Source of the DNA: Bacillaceae bacterium
Lineage (GTDB): Bacteria > Bacillota > Bacilli > Bacillales > Alkalibacillaceae
Assembly (NCBI GenBank): GCA_017656265.1
Contig: JACDOD010000001.1
Location: 248,001 to 312,000 of the forward strand
Direction of reading: 5' to 3'
DNA length: 64,000 nucleotides
The position numbers were made by a program, and so were the translations under genes. Positions 50,309 to 58,487 of the stretch are shown piece by piece. Numbering within the stretch: the first letter of the stretch is position 1; each line of letters starts with the position of its first letter. The notes under the pieces were generated by a model. That model was not told where the DNA came from and did not search any database. It worked only from the letters and a program-made list of their open reading frames with translations.

Positions 50309-50353
50309 AAATCCGAACTCGTTCATGTGACAAATGAATGTAGTTCGGATTTT
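50309..50353. repeat. CCGAACT/AGTTCGG hairpin, copy B, likely selD-selB terminator
   Basis: AAATCCGAACT pairs with AGTTCGGATTT between the convergent selD and selB genes, with T-run and A-run ends. An outer GGACAAAAA at 50302 can pair with TTTTTGTCC ending at 50377. The stem and loop words match copy A at 37272. Confidence 0.65.
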
Positions 50354-50406
50354 TCATTCCTTATGCAATTTTTGTCCCAATCTTTTTACGCTATCTTAGC
50401 AGGAAA

Positions 50407-52311
50407 TCAGTCAGGCTGTTTAAGCCACTCCCGTTCTTGATCCATACGTTTTGTGTATTTTAATTGATCCGTTAATTCCAGAAGCGGAATCAAATATTTG
50501 CGGGATACATTCCATATGTCTTTTGCCTCTTTTAAATGAAAGCGACGGTCTGTATGTTGATAAAGCCTGGACAGGGACAGGAAGAAAACTTCGGTGTCAA
50601 TCATATATTTTTCTGTTAACTCAAAAGCCTGGCTTGTATGAATCATATATTGCTTAAAATCCTGAAACAGCGATTCAGGAATGCCCTCTTCTTCCAGATA
50701 CTCTTTCCACTCTTTTACCGTAAGTCCGTCTTCTTTTAAGTGATTCCTCGCTCTCTCAAATCTGGCTTGCCAGTTGGAGGGGAAATGAGGAATAAAGTTG
50801 AATAAAGATACGTATTGCCCTTCCCTTTTTATCTTTTCTTTTTTGATTTCTAAATCCAGAATTCCATCCATTACCCTGTCAGGCAGCTTCATAGATTGCA
50901 AAAGCTCAGGCTTGTTAATACCTGGTCTCATTGGGAACTGTTCATGATATTGATGCAATCGATTAAGGATGTCCTCTTCCATATCATGCATCGTTTCAGC
51001 CAGCAGATAACAGTTATTCATGATATGAACTTCATCTTTTTTCAAAAGCTCTGCCAGATAATGTTCCAGTTCAGAAGGTGCGATGGATAATTGTTGAATG
51101 AAATCCTGATCCGTTAAACACCTTTTTTGTTTGAGCAGCTGTACGATTTGCTCTTCAGGGGATCCTTCTTTTTTCTGTTTTAGCATGTCAATCGTTTGCT
51201 TTCCAAACTTATATTTTTGGCCCTTTGGGTTAATAATCCAACCCCCGCCAATCGTTTCAACAGGGGTAGCTCTCCTCAATATAAACCGGTCACCCCGATT
51301 GACGACAACGGCCTCTTCAAGACGCAATTGACATAGAATTTCTTCCTGATCATTCTGAGTATCATTCCGATCAAAGAATACAATCTTCCCCAGAACTTCT
51401 GATGTGGCTGTATGAAGTTTAACCGGGGTGCGCTGTTTAACAGGATATTGTATGTTCTGTGTCAGCCTTAAGGAAACATCGATAGTACGGGTTATTACGA
51501 AATGATGGCGGGATTTGACCAGAACGTCTCCCCTTTTGATATCCTGATGACTTAAACCGGTTATATTTATTGCAGCACGCTGACCTGCATAGGCTTCACT
51601 TACATTTTGTTTATGTACTTGAATTTGTCTGGCACGAACCCGGTAATTTTTTGGGAGGATATACAGATCATCTTCCTGTTTTACCATCCCTTCATAAACC
51701 GTTCCCCTCACCACTGTGCCAATTCCTTTTAATGAAAATACCTGGTCAATCGGCATTCGGAATGAACCGTCAGAACCACGATGGGGCAACGGCTGTAACG
51801 TTTGTTCGATTAATACCTGCAATTGACTAATTCCTTTACCGGAAAGGCTGTCAACCTTTATCACAGGTGACCCTTCATAGGAGGTTCCTTTAACGAAATC
51901 TGCTATATCCTCTTCAATAAGCTGGATCATTTCCTGATCGGATTTGTCTATTTTCGTTATGACAAAAATAGCATGCTGAACCTCGAGCAGGCTCAAAATT
52001 TCAAAATGCTCTTTCGTCTGAGGCATAATCCCTTCATCAGCTGCAATAACTAGAAGGACGAGATCAATCCCTGCAACACCAGCAATCATTTGTCTAATAA
52101 ATTTTTCATGTCCGGGTACATCAATGACAGAAACCTTTAAATCCGAGTCTTTTAATGGTAAAGGAGCAAAGCCTGGTTCAATAGATATTTTTCGCTCTTT
52201 TTCTTCCTTTAATCGATCCGTATCGATGTTGGTTAATGCTTTTGTCAAAGCTGTCTTTCCATGATCGATATGGCCTGCCATTCCTATTGTATAGTATCGT
52301 TCATGTGTCAT
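50407..52311 (-). CDS. selB: Selenocysteine-specific elongation factor SelB
   Basis: A 634-residue SelB that delivers Sec-tRNA(Sec) to UGA codons marked by SECIS. GTPase motifs are GHIDHGKT (13-20), DVPGHEKF (64-71) and TKID. The beta-barrel domains follow, and the C-terminal winged-helix domains that bind SECIS RNA occupy the last ~250 residues (DGLTVKEWKEYLEEEGIPES, RYLIPLLELTDQL). ATG 52311 (MTHERYYTIG) is taken as start; the GTGs just upstream overlap its weak ribosome site. It converges on selD. Confidence 0.96.
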   Translation of the reverse strand: MTHERYYTIGMAGHIDHGKTALTKALTNIDTDRLKEEKERKISIEPGFAPLPLKDSDLKVSVIDVPGHEKFIRQMIAGVAGIDLVLLVIAADEGIMPQTKEHFEILSLLEVQHAIFVITKIDKSDQEMIQLIEEDIADFVKGTSYEGSPVIKVDSLSGKGISQLQVLIEQTLQPLPHRGSDGSFRMPIDQVFSLKGIGTVVRGTVYEGMVKQEDDLYILPKNYRVRARQIQVHKQNVSEAYAGQRAAINITGLSHQDIKRGDVLVKSRHHFVITRTIDVSLRLTQNIQYPVKQRTPVKLHTATSEVLGKIVFFDRNDTQNDQEEILCQLRLEEAVVVNRGDRFILRRATPVETIGGGWIINPKGQKYKFGKQTIDMLKQKKEGSPEEQIVQLLKQKRCLTDQDFIQQLSIAPSELEHYLAELLKKDEVHIMNNCYLLAETMHDMEEDILNRLHQYHEQFPMRPGINKPELLQSMKLPDRVMDGILDLEIKKEKIKREGQYVSLFNFIPHFPSNWQARFERARNHLKEDGLTVKEWKEYLEEEGIPESLFQDFKQYMIHTSQAFELTEKYMIDTEVFFLSLSRLYQHTDRRFHLKEAKDIWNVSRKYLIPLLELTDQLKYTKRMDQEREWLKQPD

Positions 52312-52344
52312 TATTCTCACCACGTTTATTGCTGTTCTAGTCTA

Positions 52345-53465
52345 TTAAATGTTATTGCTTACAGGTAACGTCACTCTGAAAGTGGTACCTTTAGCTTTAT
52401 TTCTGATAACCGATAATTCCCCTCTATGCTTGGTCAAAATTTGATTCGTAATCATTAGCCCCAGGCCTGTTCCATTTTTCTTGGTTGTAAAAAACGGTTC
52501 ATTGATTTTATCCATGATTTCATCAGGTATGCCGGGACCCTCATCAATAATATCAATATCAACAGTTTGGTCATGCCCGCGAACCTTGACCTCAATAGTC
52601 CCCCCATCTTCCATCACTTCGATGGCATTTTGATAATATTGATAAACACCTGTTTTATTTGTGAGCGGTCACAGTCAATCGAAATATCTTCCTTCTGATT
52701 CAATTTGATCTGAATGTCATGCAGTCTCGCCTGAGACTGCATCAGCGTACAGACATCTTCCAGCAGTTCTTTTAGGGATTCTTGCGTGTGATCGTCAGTT
52801 AACGGCTTGGAAATAAACAGGAGTTCAGAGGTGATATGTTCGATCTTTTCAATTTCATCTTCCATAATTTTTAAATACTGTTCTTTTCCCTCGATCCCCG
52901 TACTCATCAATTGGAGAAAGCCCTTAAGTGATGTTATGGGGTTTCTGATTTCATGAGCAATGCCGGCGGCCAACTGGCCGGCGACGGACATTTTTTCAGA
53001 TCGGACCAGAATTTCTTCTGCTTCTTTCTTTTCTGTAATATCCCGCATCAATGCCACGTAGCAATCACGCTTATTTCTGTCATCCGTTATTCTGGCAAGA
53101 CGCATTTCCATCCATATGTAATGTCCATTTTTATGATACATTCTCGCCATAAAGGTATGGTTTCCGTCCGGATCCTTTTCTAACTTTTTTAAAATATAGG
53201 GTATATCATCCTTTAAAATATAATTAAATGCACTTTTGTGATGAACTTCGTTTTTGTTGTATCCCAGCAGAGAATTGATGGCAGTTGACACATATAAAAT
53301 CCTTCCGGAAAGAGTCATGACTGCAATTACGGAAAAGCTTTCTTTCTCAATCCATTTTAAAATGGAATTTGGAAGATCTTTTAATTCCTTTGCTGAAAAA
53401 TGCACATCATCTACAGCATTTTCGGATGAAGTTTCTTTTGTTTTAAGATGATGATCTCTACTCAC
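52345..53465 (-). pseudogene. PAS-domain sensor histidine kinase with a single-base frameshift
   Basis: Two frames together make one KinA/KinE-type kinase of about 373 residues. The first, from GTG 53465, has a PAS domain (SVIAVMTLSGRILYVSTAIN, GHYIWMEMRLARITD) and HisKA box GIAHEIRNPITSLKGFLQLM. The second carries the ATPase domain (IDEGPGIPDEI, GTGLGLMITNQIL). They join at the A-run at 52628-52631 (plus-strand TTTT), where one missing base turns the usual N-A-I-E-V-M-E-D into a stop. It may be inactive, slippage-corrected or a sequence error. Kinases of this form phosphorylate Spo0F in sporulation. Confidence 0.8.
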
Positions 53466-53600
53466 CCTCACTTCCTCCGTTCCCCTCGATATGTATTGAA
53501 TACTCTTTTATCTTTTTTAAGTAATATATGGTAATATTTATCTTAGTTACATTTTATCCAATATAATGACAATTGTCCAAAGATTGTATTAAAAATGTCA

Positions 53601-53630
53601 TTGCTTTCCCTATGTGTTACCCGTTATAAT
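53601..53630 (+). promoter_or_regulatory. Promoter of the tRNA-Sec gene
   Basis: TTGCTT at 53601 and TATAAT at 53625 are spaced 18 bases apart. The tRNA starts 23 bases after the -10. Confidence 0.6.
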
Positions 53631-53652
53631 ATGAAATGGCGTTCGATATGAT

Positions 53653-53749
53653 GGGGCTGGTTACGGTGCTGGTGCCCGTCGCGGTCTTCAAAACCGTCCG
53701 GGAGGCGCGTGCCGTCTCCGGTGGGTTCGATTCCCATACAGTCCCGCCA
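53653..53749 (+). tRNA. selC: tRNA-Sec (anticodon UCA)
   Basis: A 97-nt tRNA with encoded CCA. The anticodon loop CTTCAAA carries TCA at 53688-53690 on a 5-bp stem. The T arm is GTGGG-TTCGATT-CCCAT. The long variable arm CCGGGAGGC...GCCGTCTCCGG and the extended acceptor (GGGGCTG with CAGTCCC, plus an eighth G-A position) are typical of selC. The discriminator base is G. It has its own promoter and terminator and lies at the far end of the Sec island. Confidence 0.93.
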
Positions 53750-53826
53750 ATATTATTAATTTACAAGCCCCAAGTACGATATTCGAATAAAAATTGTTTG
53801 AACATAACATTTAAGACATTTAAGAA

Positions 53827-53868
53827 AACCCGATGCTTAGCAGATCATATCTAAGCACCGGGTTTTTT
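53827..53868 (+). terminator. Terminator of selC
   Basis: AACCCGATGCTTAG pairs with CTAAGCACCGGGTT (one mismatch) and TTTTTT follows. Confidence 0.85.
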
Positions 53869-53960
53869 ACTTATTATGATTTGGTGTTTATTACCACGAA
53901 ACATTTCGGACAAAACTTCCATACTAATTGTTGAAAAAATGAAAACAGGAGGTTGTTAAG

Positions 53961-54545
53961 ATGCCACATACACCAGGTCATCAATTAGGCGCTCATGAAA
54001 TCATGGAGTTGCATGAAATTTTAACAGACACGATTGATGGAATCAATCAATTCCAGATGTATCGCGAACATTGCCAGGATCCAGAATTACGGCGGATATT
54101 GGATAACCAGATTAATTTTATGACAAATGAATACAATAATCTGGTGAATATGACTCAGGGCCGCAATACGAGCTTTCGGACGAATCGTACACCGAGAACC
54201 GCAGCATCCCCAAATTATGGTCTGCAAAATCAATCTTCTTCGTCAAGACCGAACACATCTGTCAATCAGATGAATGATCAGGATATCGCAAGCGGAATGC
54301 TTGGCTGCCATAAAGCCACGGCTACTTTCAGAATGAGTGCTGCTCTGGAATTTACAGTCAGACAAATTAGGGATGCGATTGTCCAGGGGGCTAAAAATAG
54401 CGCTGATCAAGCCTATGAAGTATGGTCCTATATGAATAGCAAGGGATATTATCAAGTTCCTACATTTGATCAGCAAACAGCACAGCAAATCATCAGTTCT
54501 TATCAGCCTGCTCAAACATTCCAGAACCAGCAGCCTTTATCTTAA
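53961..54545 (+). CDS. CotF-like spore coat protein
   Basis: A 194-residue protein with the Coat_F four-helix pattern. The first half has HEIMELHEILTDTIDGINQF, with a low-complexity Asn/Ser/Thr linker in the middle. The second half has MLGCHKATATFRMSAALEFT and the aromatic VWSYMNSKGYYQVPTFD. Such proteins are ferritin-like coat components made late in sporulation. AGGAGG precedes the ATG. A single gene with its own terminator. Confidence 0.85.
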   Translation: MPHTPGHQLGAHEIMELHEILTDTIDGINQFQMYREHCQDPELRRILDNQINFMTNEYNNLVNMTQGRNTSFRTNRTPRTAASPNYGLQNQSSSSRPNTSVNQMNDQDIASGMLGCHKATATFRMSAALEFTVRQIRDAIVQGAKNSADQAYEVWSYMNSKGYYQVPTFDQQTAQQIISSYQPAQTFQNQQPLS

Positions 54546-54578
54546 TGGAAAGAACATTAAACTCTACTGCCAGACAAG

Positions 54579-54608
54579 GACACCGGACCATACATTCGGT
54601 GTCTTTTT
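54579..54608 (+). terminator. Terminator of the CotF-like gene
   Basis: GACACCG pairs with CGGTGTC, followed by TTTTTC. Confidence 0.8.
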
Positions 54609-54698
54609 CTTGTGAATTTTGATTGGCTATGTATAATTAAACATGGGGTTGAATTACGGATAGGTAACTCTGTCTGAACTGTAAAGAAGGTGAGAAAA

Positions 54699-55130
54699 AT
54701 GTCAGGACCTTTCGCACTATTTATAGTGATATGGACTTTTATTATGGTTGCCTTGCTGGCAATCGGCGGTTATTTTATGTTTCGCAAATTTTTAAAGCGC
54801 TTGCCTAAGGAAGATGGTAAATCAGTTATTGATTGGGAAGAATATTACATACAAAAAACACTGCATATGTGGGGAAACGAAGAAAAAGAGCTGTTGAATG
54901 AATTAGTAGCGCCTGTTCCGCAGTTGTTTCGTGATGTAGCCAAACAAAAGATTGCTGCTAAAATCAGTCAGCTCGCTCTTGAACGAAATAAAAGAAAAAT
55001 TACCCAGGATATTATTATTGAAGGATATATACTCGCAACCCCAAAACGGGATCATAAGTTCCTGATAAAAACACTGGAAAACAAGAATATTGATTTAACT
55101 CCTTATCAGGCTTTGCTTGATAACAAATAA
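54699..55130 (+). CDS. yneK: YneK-like DUF2621 membrane protein
   Basis: A 143-residue protein with one N-terminal membrane helix (FALFIVIWTFIMVALLAIGG) and a soluble tail with an AKQKIAAKISQLALERNK segment and a GYILATPKRDHKFLIKTL end. It matches the DUF2621 protein found in this position in Bacillus. The ATG at 54699 follows AAGGTGAG. Function unknown. Confidence 0.85.
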   Translation: MSGPFALFIVIWTFIMVALLAIGGYFMFRKFLKRLPKEDGKSVIDWEEYYIQKTLHMWGNEEKELLNELVAPVPQLFRDVAKQKIAAKISQLALERNKRKITQDIIIEGYILATPKRDHKFLIKTLENKNIDLTPYQALLDNK

Positions 55131-55173
55131 GGCTGTCCATCAGTCGGTTTGCCGACCCTGGACAGCCTTATTT
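55129..55173 (+). terminator. Terminator of yneK
   Basis: AAGGCTGTCC pairs with GGACAGCCTT, with TATTTC following. Confidence 0.75.
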
Positions 55174-55277
55174 CTATGAAAAAATGGCACGCTATCCTTA
55201 AAGATAAGAAAACCCGGTTAATTCTAGGCTGTACACACCGGGACTAGACATCTCAATCTGCTGTCGGTACAGCATTA

Positions 55278-55778
55278 TTATTTTTGATGAACAAATTCCG
55301 GAATGCTCTTTCTTGCGTCCAACTCCCTTTTCAGCCGCAAAAATTTAATAAGCATGGCAATCCTCCAGGTGACAATCATGCCAAATGCCAGAATAAAAAA
55401 CATTCCGCTTGTTGTACCAACTGAGATGGATTGCCCGATTATTGTTTTTAATATAATCCTCAAGAGGAGCAATCCAAATAATATAAATACAAAAGCTTTA
55501 GAAGGTTTTAAATAAATATCTTTTCCCTTTATTTCAAAATTGGAAGTATAGATCAAAAAAACCGAAAATATAACCCCAACAGAAAAGGCTTCAAGCACCT
55601 GCATCCATGTTACTCTAAACATAGGGATCAGAAACATCAAAGAGCCTGTGCTCATAAATATTGGGGGCAATATAATTTTCTTTACGGACGCTGGTTTTTG
55701 TGCAGCTTTCATTCGAATTAAAAACATCATTGTCGCCATAAAAACGGCAACTATTGATGTGGCAATCGCCCAGAACAT
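55278..55778 (-). CDS. ccdC: CcdC membrane protein
   Basis: A 166-residue protein with about five membrane helices. PPIFMSTGSLMFLIPMFRVT and YTSNFEIKGKDIYLKPSKAF are the recognisable family parts. It is encoded with ccdA and yneI in Bacillus; a role in cytochrome c maturation was proposed by location, but it is not essential for it. It is last in this operon, 18 bases after yneI. Confidence 0.88.
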   Translation of the reverse strand: MFWAIATSIVAVFMATMMFLIRMKAAQKPASVKKIILPPIFMSTGSLMFLIPMFRVTWMQVLEAFSVGVIFSVFLIYTSNFEIKGKDIYLKPSKAFVFILFGLLLLRIILKTIIGQSISVGTTSGMFFILAFGMIVTWRIAMLIKFLRLKRELDARKSIPEFVHQK

Positions 55779-55796
55779 AACAACTCACACTCTCCA

Positions 55797-56159
55797 CTAG
55801 CTGTTAAGAATTTTGTTGACTGTATTTAATACTTGCAATTCATCAAAGGGTTTTACAATAAAATCCTTTGCACCATTCTGGATTGCTTCCACCACTATTT
55901 TTTGTTGGCCTACAGCAGAACACATGATGACAGATGCGTGTGGGTCTTTGTTAATGATCAGTCTGGCTGCCTCTATACCGTTTAAAACCGGCATCGTAAT
56001 ATCCATTGTAACCAGATCGGGACGTAATTGATCGTAAAGTTCAATTGCTTCCTTCCCGTTTTCTGCCTCCCCTATTACCTGGTGACCATCTTTGGTTAAA
56101 ATGTTTTTCAATGTCTGGCGCATAAAATTGGCATCATCTACTACCAGGATTCTACCCAA
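55797..56159 (-). CDS. yneI: CheY-like single-domain response regulator YneI
   Basis: A 120-residue receiver domain without output domain. LVVDDANFMRQTLKNILT holds the acidic pair, LVTMDITMPVLNGIEA the phospho-Asp near residue 53, and FIVKPFDELQVLN the Lys. TTG 56159 (MGRILVVDD) is chosen because AAGGGGG precedes it; the longer frame runs into the orphan mrpB end. The partner kinase is unknown. Confidence 0.88.
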   Translation of the reverse strand: MGRILVVDDANFMRQTLKNILTKDGHQVIGEAENGKEAIELYDQLRPDLVTMDITMPVLNGIEAARLIINKDPHASVIMCSAVGQQKIVVEAIQNGAKDFIVKPFDELQVLNTVNKILNS

Positions 56160-56187
56160 TATGATTCCCCCTTGATGCCTGATTACC

Positions 56188-56613
56188 TTACCTGTCATTG
56201 GCAAGTGTCAGTATGATTGTCATCGTTACACCGATAACGGTTAAGTATACTCCCAGGTCAAACAGCAAAGCAGTAGCTAATTCTAAATCTCCAAAGATCG
56301 GTACATGGTGGAGATGTGTAAACGTATGGCTTAAAAAAGGCTGATTGAATAAAAAGGACCCTAATGACGTTAGAAGAGCTGTTAACAGCCCCGCTGGTAT
56401 GAAATAACGGAAGTTAAAAGGAATTACTTTTCGAATGGTATCCAGACCATAAGTCATATACATCAGGAGAATAGCAGCAGAAGTCATGAGTCCGCCAATA
56501 AATCCTCCTCCCGGTGCATTATGACCAGCAAGAAATAAATAAAGTGAGAACCCTAATAAAATAAACGCAATGAAAGAAGTGGTTGTTCTTAGTATGAGGT
56601 TATTTGGTCTCAT
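56188..56613 (-). CDS. mrpB: Orphan Mrp/Mnh antiporter subunit B
   Basis: A 141-residue protein with four membrane helices and the MnhB signature AGHNAPGGGFIGGLMTSAAIL near residue 30. MrpB is normally one of seven subunits of the Na+/H+ antiporter complex encoded together. Here it is alone between ccdA and yneI, in the same direction, 28 bases before yneI. No other mrp gene is in the window. It may supplement a complex encoded elsewhere or have another task. Confidence 0.88.
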   Translation of the reverse strand: MRPNNLILRTTTSFIAFILLGFSLYLFLAGHNAPGGGFIGGLMTSAAILLMYMTYGLDTIRKVIPFNFRYFIPAGLLTALLTSLGSFLFNQPFLSHTFTHLHHVPIFGDLELATALLFDLGVYLTVIGVTMTIILTLANDR

Positions 56614-56693
56614 CTTTTACTGCTCCTTTTATCCAGATACTATAATCTTAATATAAGTGATCCAGGTTTAACAAGCTATAAATAGTGATTACA

Positions 56694-57398
56694 TTAGAAA
56701 CCCGTAAAACCAAATAAACTTGACAGATATGAAGTAATTTTGTACATCCAGTCAAAGAACAGGGCAATACCAAATACGATCATGATATACCCTCCTATTT
56801 TTACTAGTTTCTCACTGTTCTTCTTAATCCATTCCATTTTCCCAACAAAAAATGAAAGGATAAAGAAAGGAATAGAAAAACCGAGTGAGTAGGCGCTCAT
56901 AAGAACAACTCCTGTATCCGGATCAGTGGCTGCCAGTGATATCACAGCTGCCAAAATTGGACCGGTGCATGGTGTCCAGCTCATGGAAAAAGCCATTCCT
57001 ATTAAAAGCGAACCGAAATAACCGGATGGTCTGTTTTTAAATGTTATTCTTCTTTCCTTCATTAGAAACTTAAAATTAAAAAATCCAATCATGACAAACC
57101 CGAAAAACACCATTAAAATCGCACCAATCTGGCGGATATAATCGCGGTAACTGATCAAAAATTCACCAATTGAGTAGGTGGCAAAACCGAGCATGACAAA
57201 AATAGCAGAAAATCCAACTAAGAAGAAGAGTGTATGCAATAAACTTCTTTTTCTCAGCATGGCATTATCAGATTTCAGCTCACTTACACTCATTCCTGTA
57301 ACATATGATAAAAACACAGGATAAAGTGGGAGAACGCAGGGTGAAACAAATGATAAGAATCCTGCTCCGAACGCTAAAAATATATTTACTCCTTCCAT
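56694..57398 (-). CDS. ccdA: Cytochrome c biogenesis protein CcdA
   Basis: A 234-residue six-helix thiol-electron carrier. The two redox cysteines are in GFLSFVSPCVLPLYPVFLSYV and SMSWTPCTGPILAA. It passes reducing power from cytosolic thioredoxin to extracytoplasmic thioredoxins such as ResA, StoA or the YneN-like protein in this window. It is followed by mrpB, yneI and ccdC. Confidence 0.94.
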   Translation of the reverse strand: MEGVNIFLAFGAGFLSFVSPCVLPLYPVFLSYVTGMSVSELKSDNAMLRKRSLLHTLFFLVGFSAIFVMLGFATYSIGEFLISYRDYIRQIGAILMVFFGFVMIGFFNFKFLMKERRITFKNRPSGYFGSLLIGMAFSMSWTPCTGPILAAVISLAATDPDTGVVLMSAYSLGFSIPFFILSFFVGKMEWIKKNSEKLVKIGGYIMIVFGIALFFDWMYKITSYLSSLFGFTGF

Positions 57399-57578
57399 AT
57401 GAGAACATCTCCTTTAACTGTTTAATCCATCTCAATTTTATTTATCCTGTTTTATCGGAGTTAATTGGTTGGCCCTACACTTGTTTTCATTTTAACAGCA
57501 TATGTATGTGTGTTGTTTAAATATGCCTGATAATAGTTTGAAACTTTTGTGAACGAACCTTCTTCAATCAAAATAAAA

Positions 57579-57608
57579 TCCCTTGCTATGTGTGACCAAA
57601 GCAAGGGA
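57579..57608 (-). terminator. Terminator of yneF
   Basis: TCCCTTGCT pairs with AGCAAGGGA; on the minus strand TTTTATTTTG follows. Confidence 0.8.
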
Positions 57609-57625
57609 AGTCAAATACAAAAATC

Positions 57626-57847
57626 TTATTTATCAATCTGGTTATTCATAGCACGCATCATCTGCTTGATTTTCTTCTGGGAAGGCTTCTGTCCCATTTG
57701 CATAAGCAGTGTGCGAAGCATTTGTTCATTGATTGGCGGGTTTTTCTTTAAGTAATTCATCATGTACTTTCTGGCAATAAAAAACCCTAATGCTACCCCA
57801 GCAAGTAATGCAGCAATTGCTATAATGACAACCCAAACTGTACTCAT
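57626..57847 (-). CDS. yneF: YneF (UPF0154) membrane protein
   Basis: A 73-residue protein with one N-terminal helix ([20 protein letters not shown]) and the conserved [20 protein letters not shown], then [23 protein letters not shown] 57847 follows GGAGG. The function of UPF0154 is unknown. Confidence 0.93.
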   Translation of the reverse strand: MSTVWVVIIAIAALLAGVALGFFIARKYMMNYLKKNPPINEQMLRTLLMQMGQKPSQKKIKQMMRAMNNQIDK

Positions 57848-57922
57848 GATCAAAGATTTCCTCCTTCATGTTGTCTCCCATACAGTATAGTAAATACTAC
57901 ATGATCTGACAATAGTTGATCT

Positions 57923-58351
57923 TTAAAGAATGATTTCTTTTTTTACAGGTGATAGCCAACCATATTGATCTTCTTCAAAGTTTACGACAAAAAAGGTTGA
58001 ATGATATCCCCTTAACGCTTCAAAAAACATTATTTCAGCTTCCTGTAATGACGAACAATGAATAATCCATTCTTTATCATAACATTCAATAGACAATTGA
58101 ATATAATCATATTGAATATCAATTTTTCGTTTATCATTATGTACAAAATACCTGCTGCCTAAACGGGCTTTAATATGTTGAATGATTTGATCCCTGGGAA
58201 GATCTCTCGTAATGAATTGAAACTGTTTTTTATAGACTGAATCAAAAGGATTCGAGTGGTATTGTGAAAAAAAATGATATAATAAATCGCTTTTATGGTA
58301 GTAATGAAAAGCAAAATCATCTTTAAGCCAGAATAATGATAACTTATCCAT
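57923..58351 (-). CDS. sirA: Sporulation inhibitor of replication SirA
   Basis: A 142-residue protein beginning MDKLSLFWLKDDFAFHYYHK, then LLYHFFSQY, the usual SirA N-terminal pattern. SirA is made on entry to sporulation and binds DnaA domain I to stop new replication. Its place between tkt and yneF matches yneE/sirA of B. subtilis. GGAGG precedes the ATG. Confidence 0.85.
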   Translation of the reverse strand: MDKLSLFWLKDDFAFHYYHKSDLLYHFFSQYHSNPFDSVYKKQFQFITRDLPRDQIIQHIKARLGSRYFVHNDKRKIDIQYDYIQLSIECYDKEWIIHCSSLQEAEIMFFEALRGYHSTFFVVNFEEDQYGWLSPVKKEIIL

Positions 58352-58449
58352 AAAACAGTCCCTCCTATTAGGGACTATTCTATCAGATTATTTAAAAAAT
58401 TGTGTCAAAACGAGTCATAGCATCCAGAAAATTTTTGTCGATTTATGTT

Positions 58450-58479
58450 CAGGCGTTCCAGAAAAAGCTGGAACGCCTG
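58450..58479 (-). terminator. Strong hairpin after tkt
   Basis: CAGGCGTTCCAG and CTGGAACGCCTG form a perfect 12-bp stem directly after the tkt stop. The U-run is weak, so it may protect the 3' end instead of terminating. Confidence 0.6.
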
Positions 58480-58487
58480 GCATAGCA

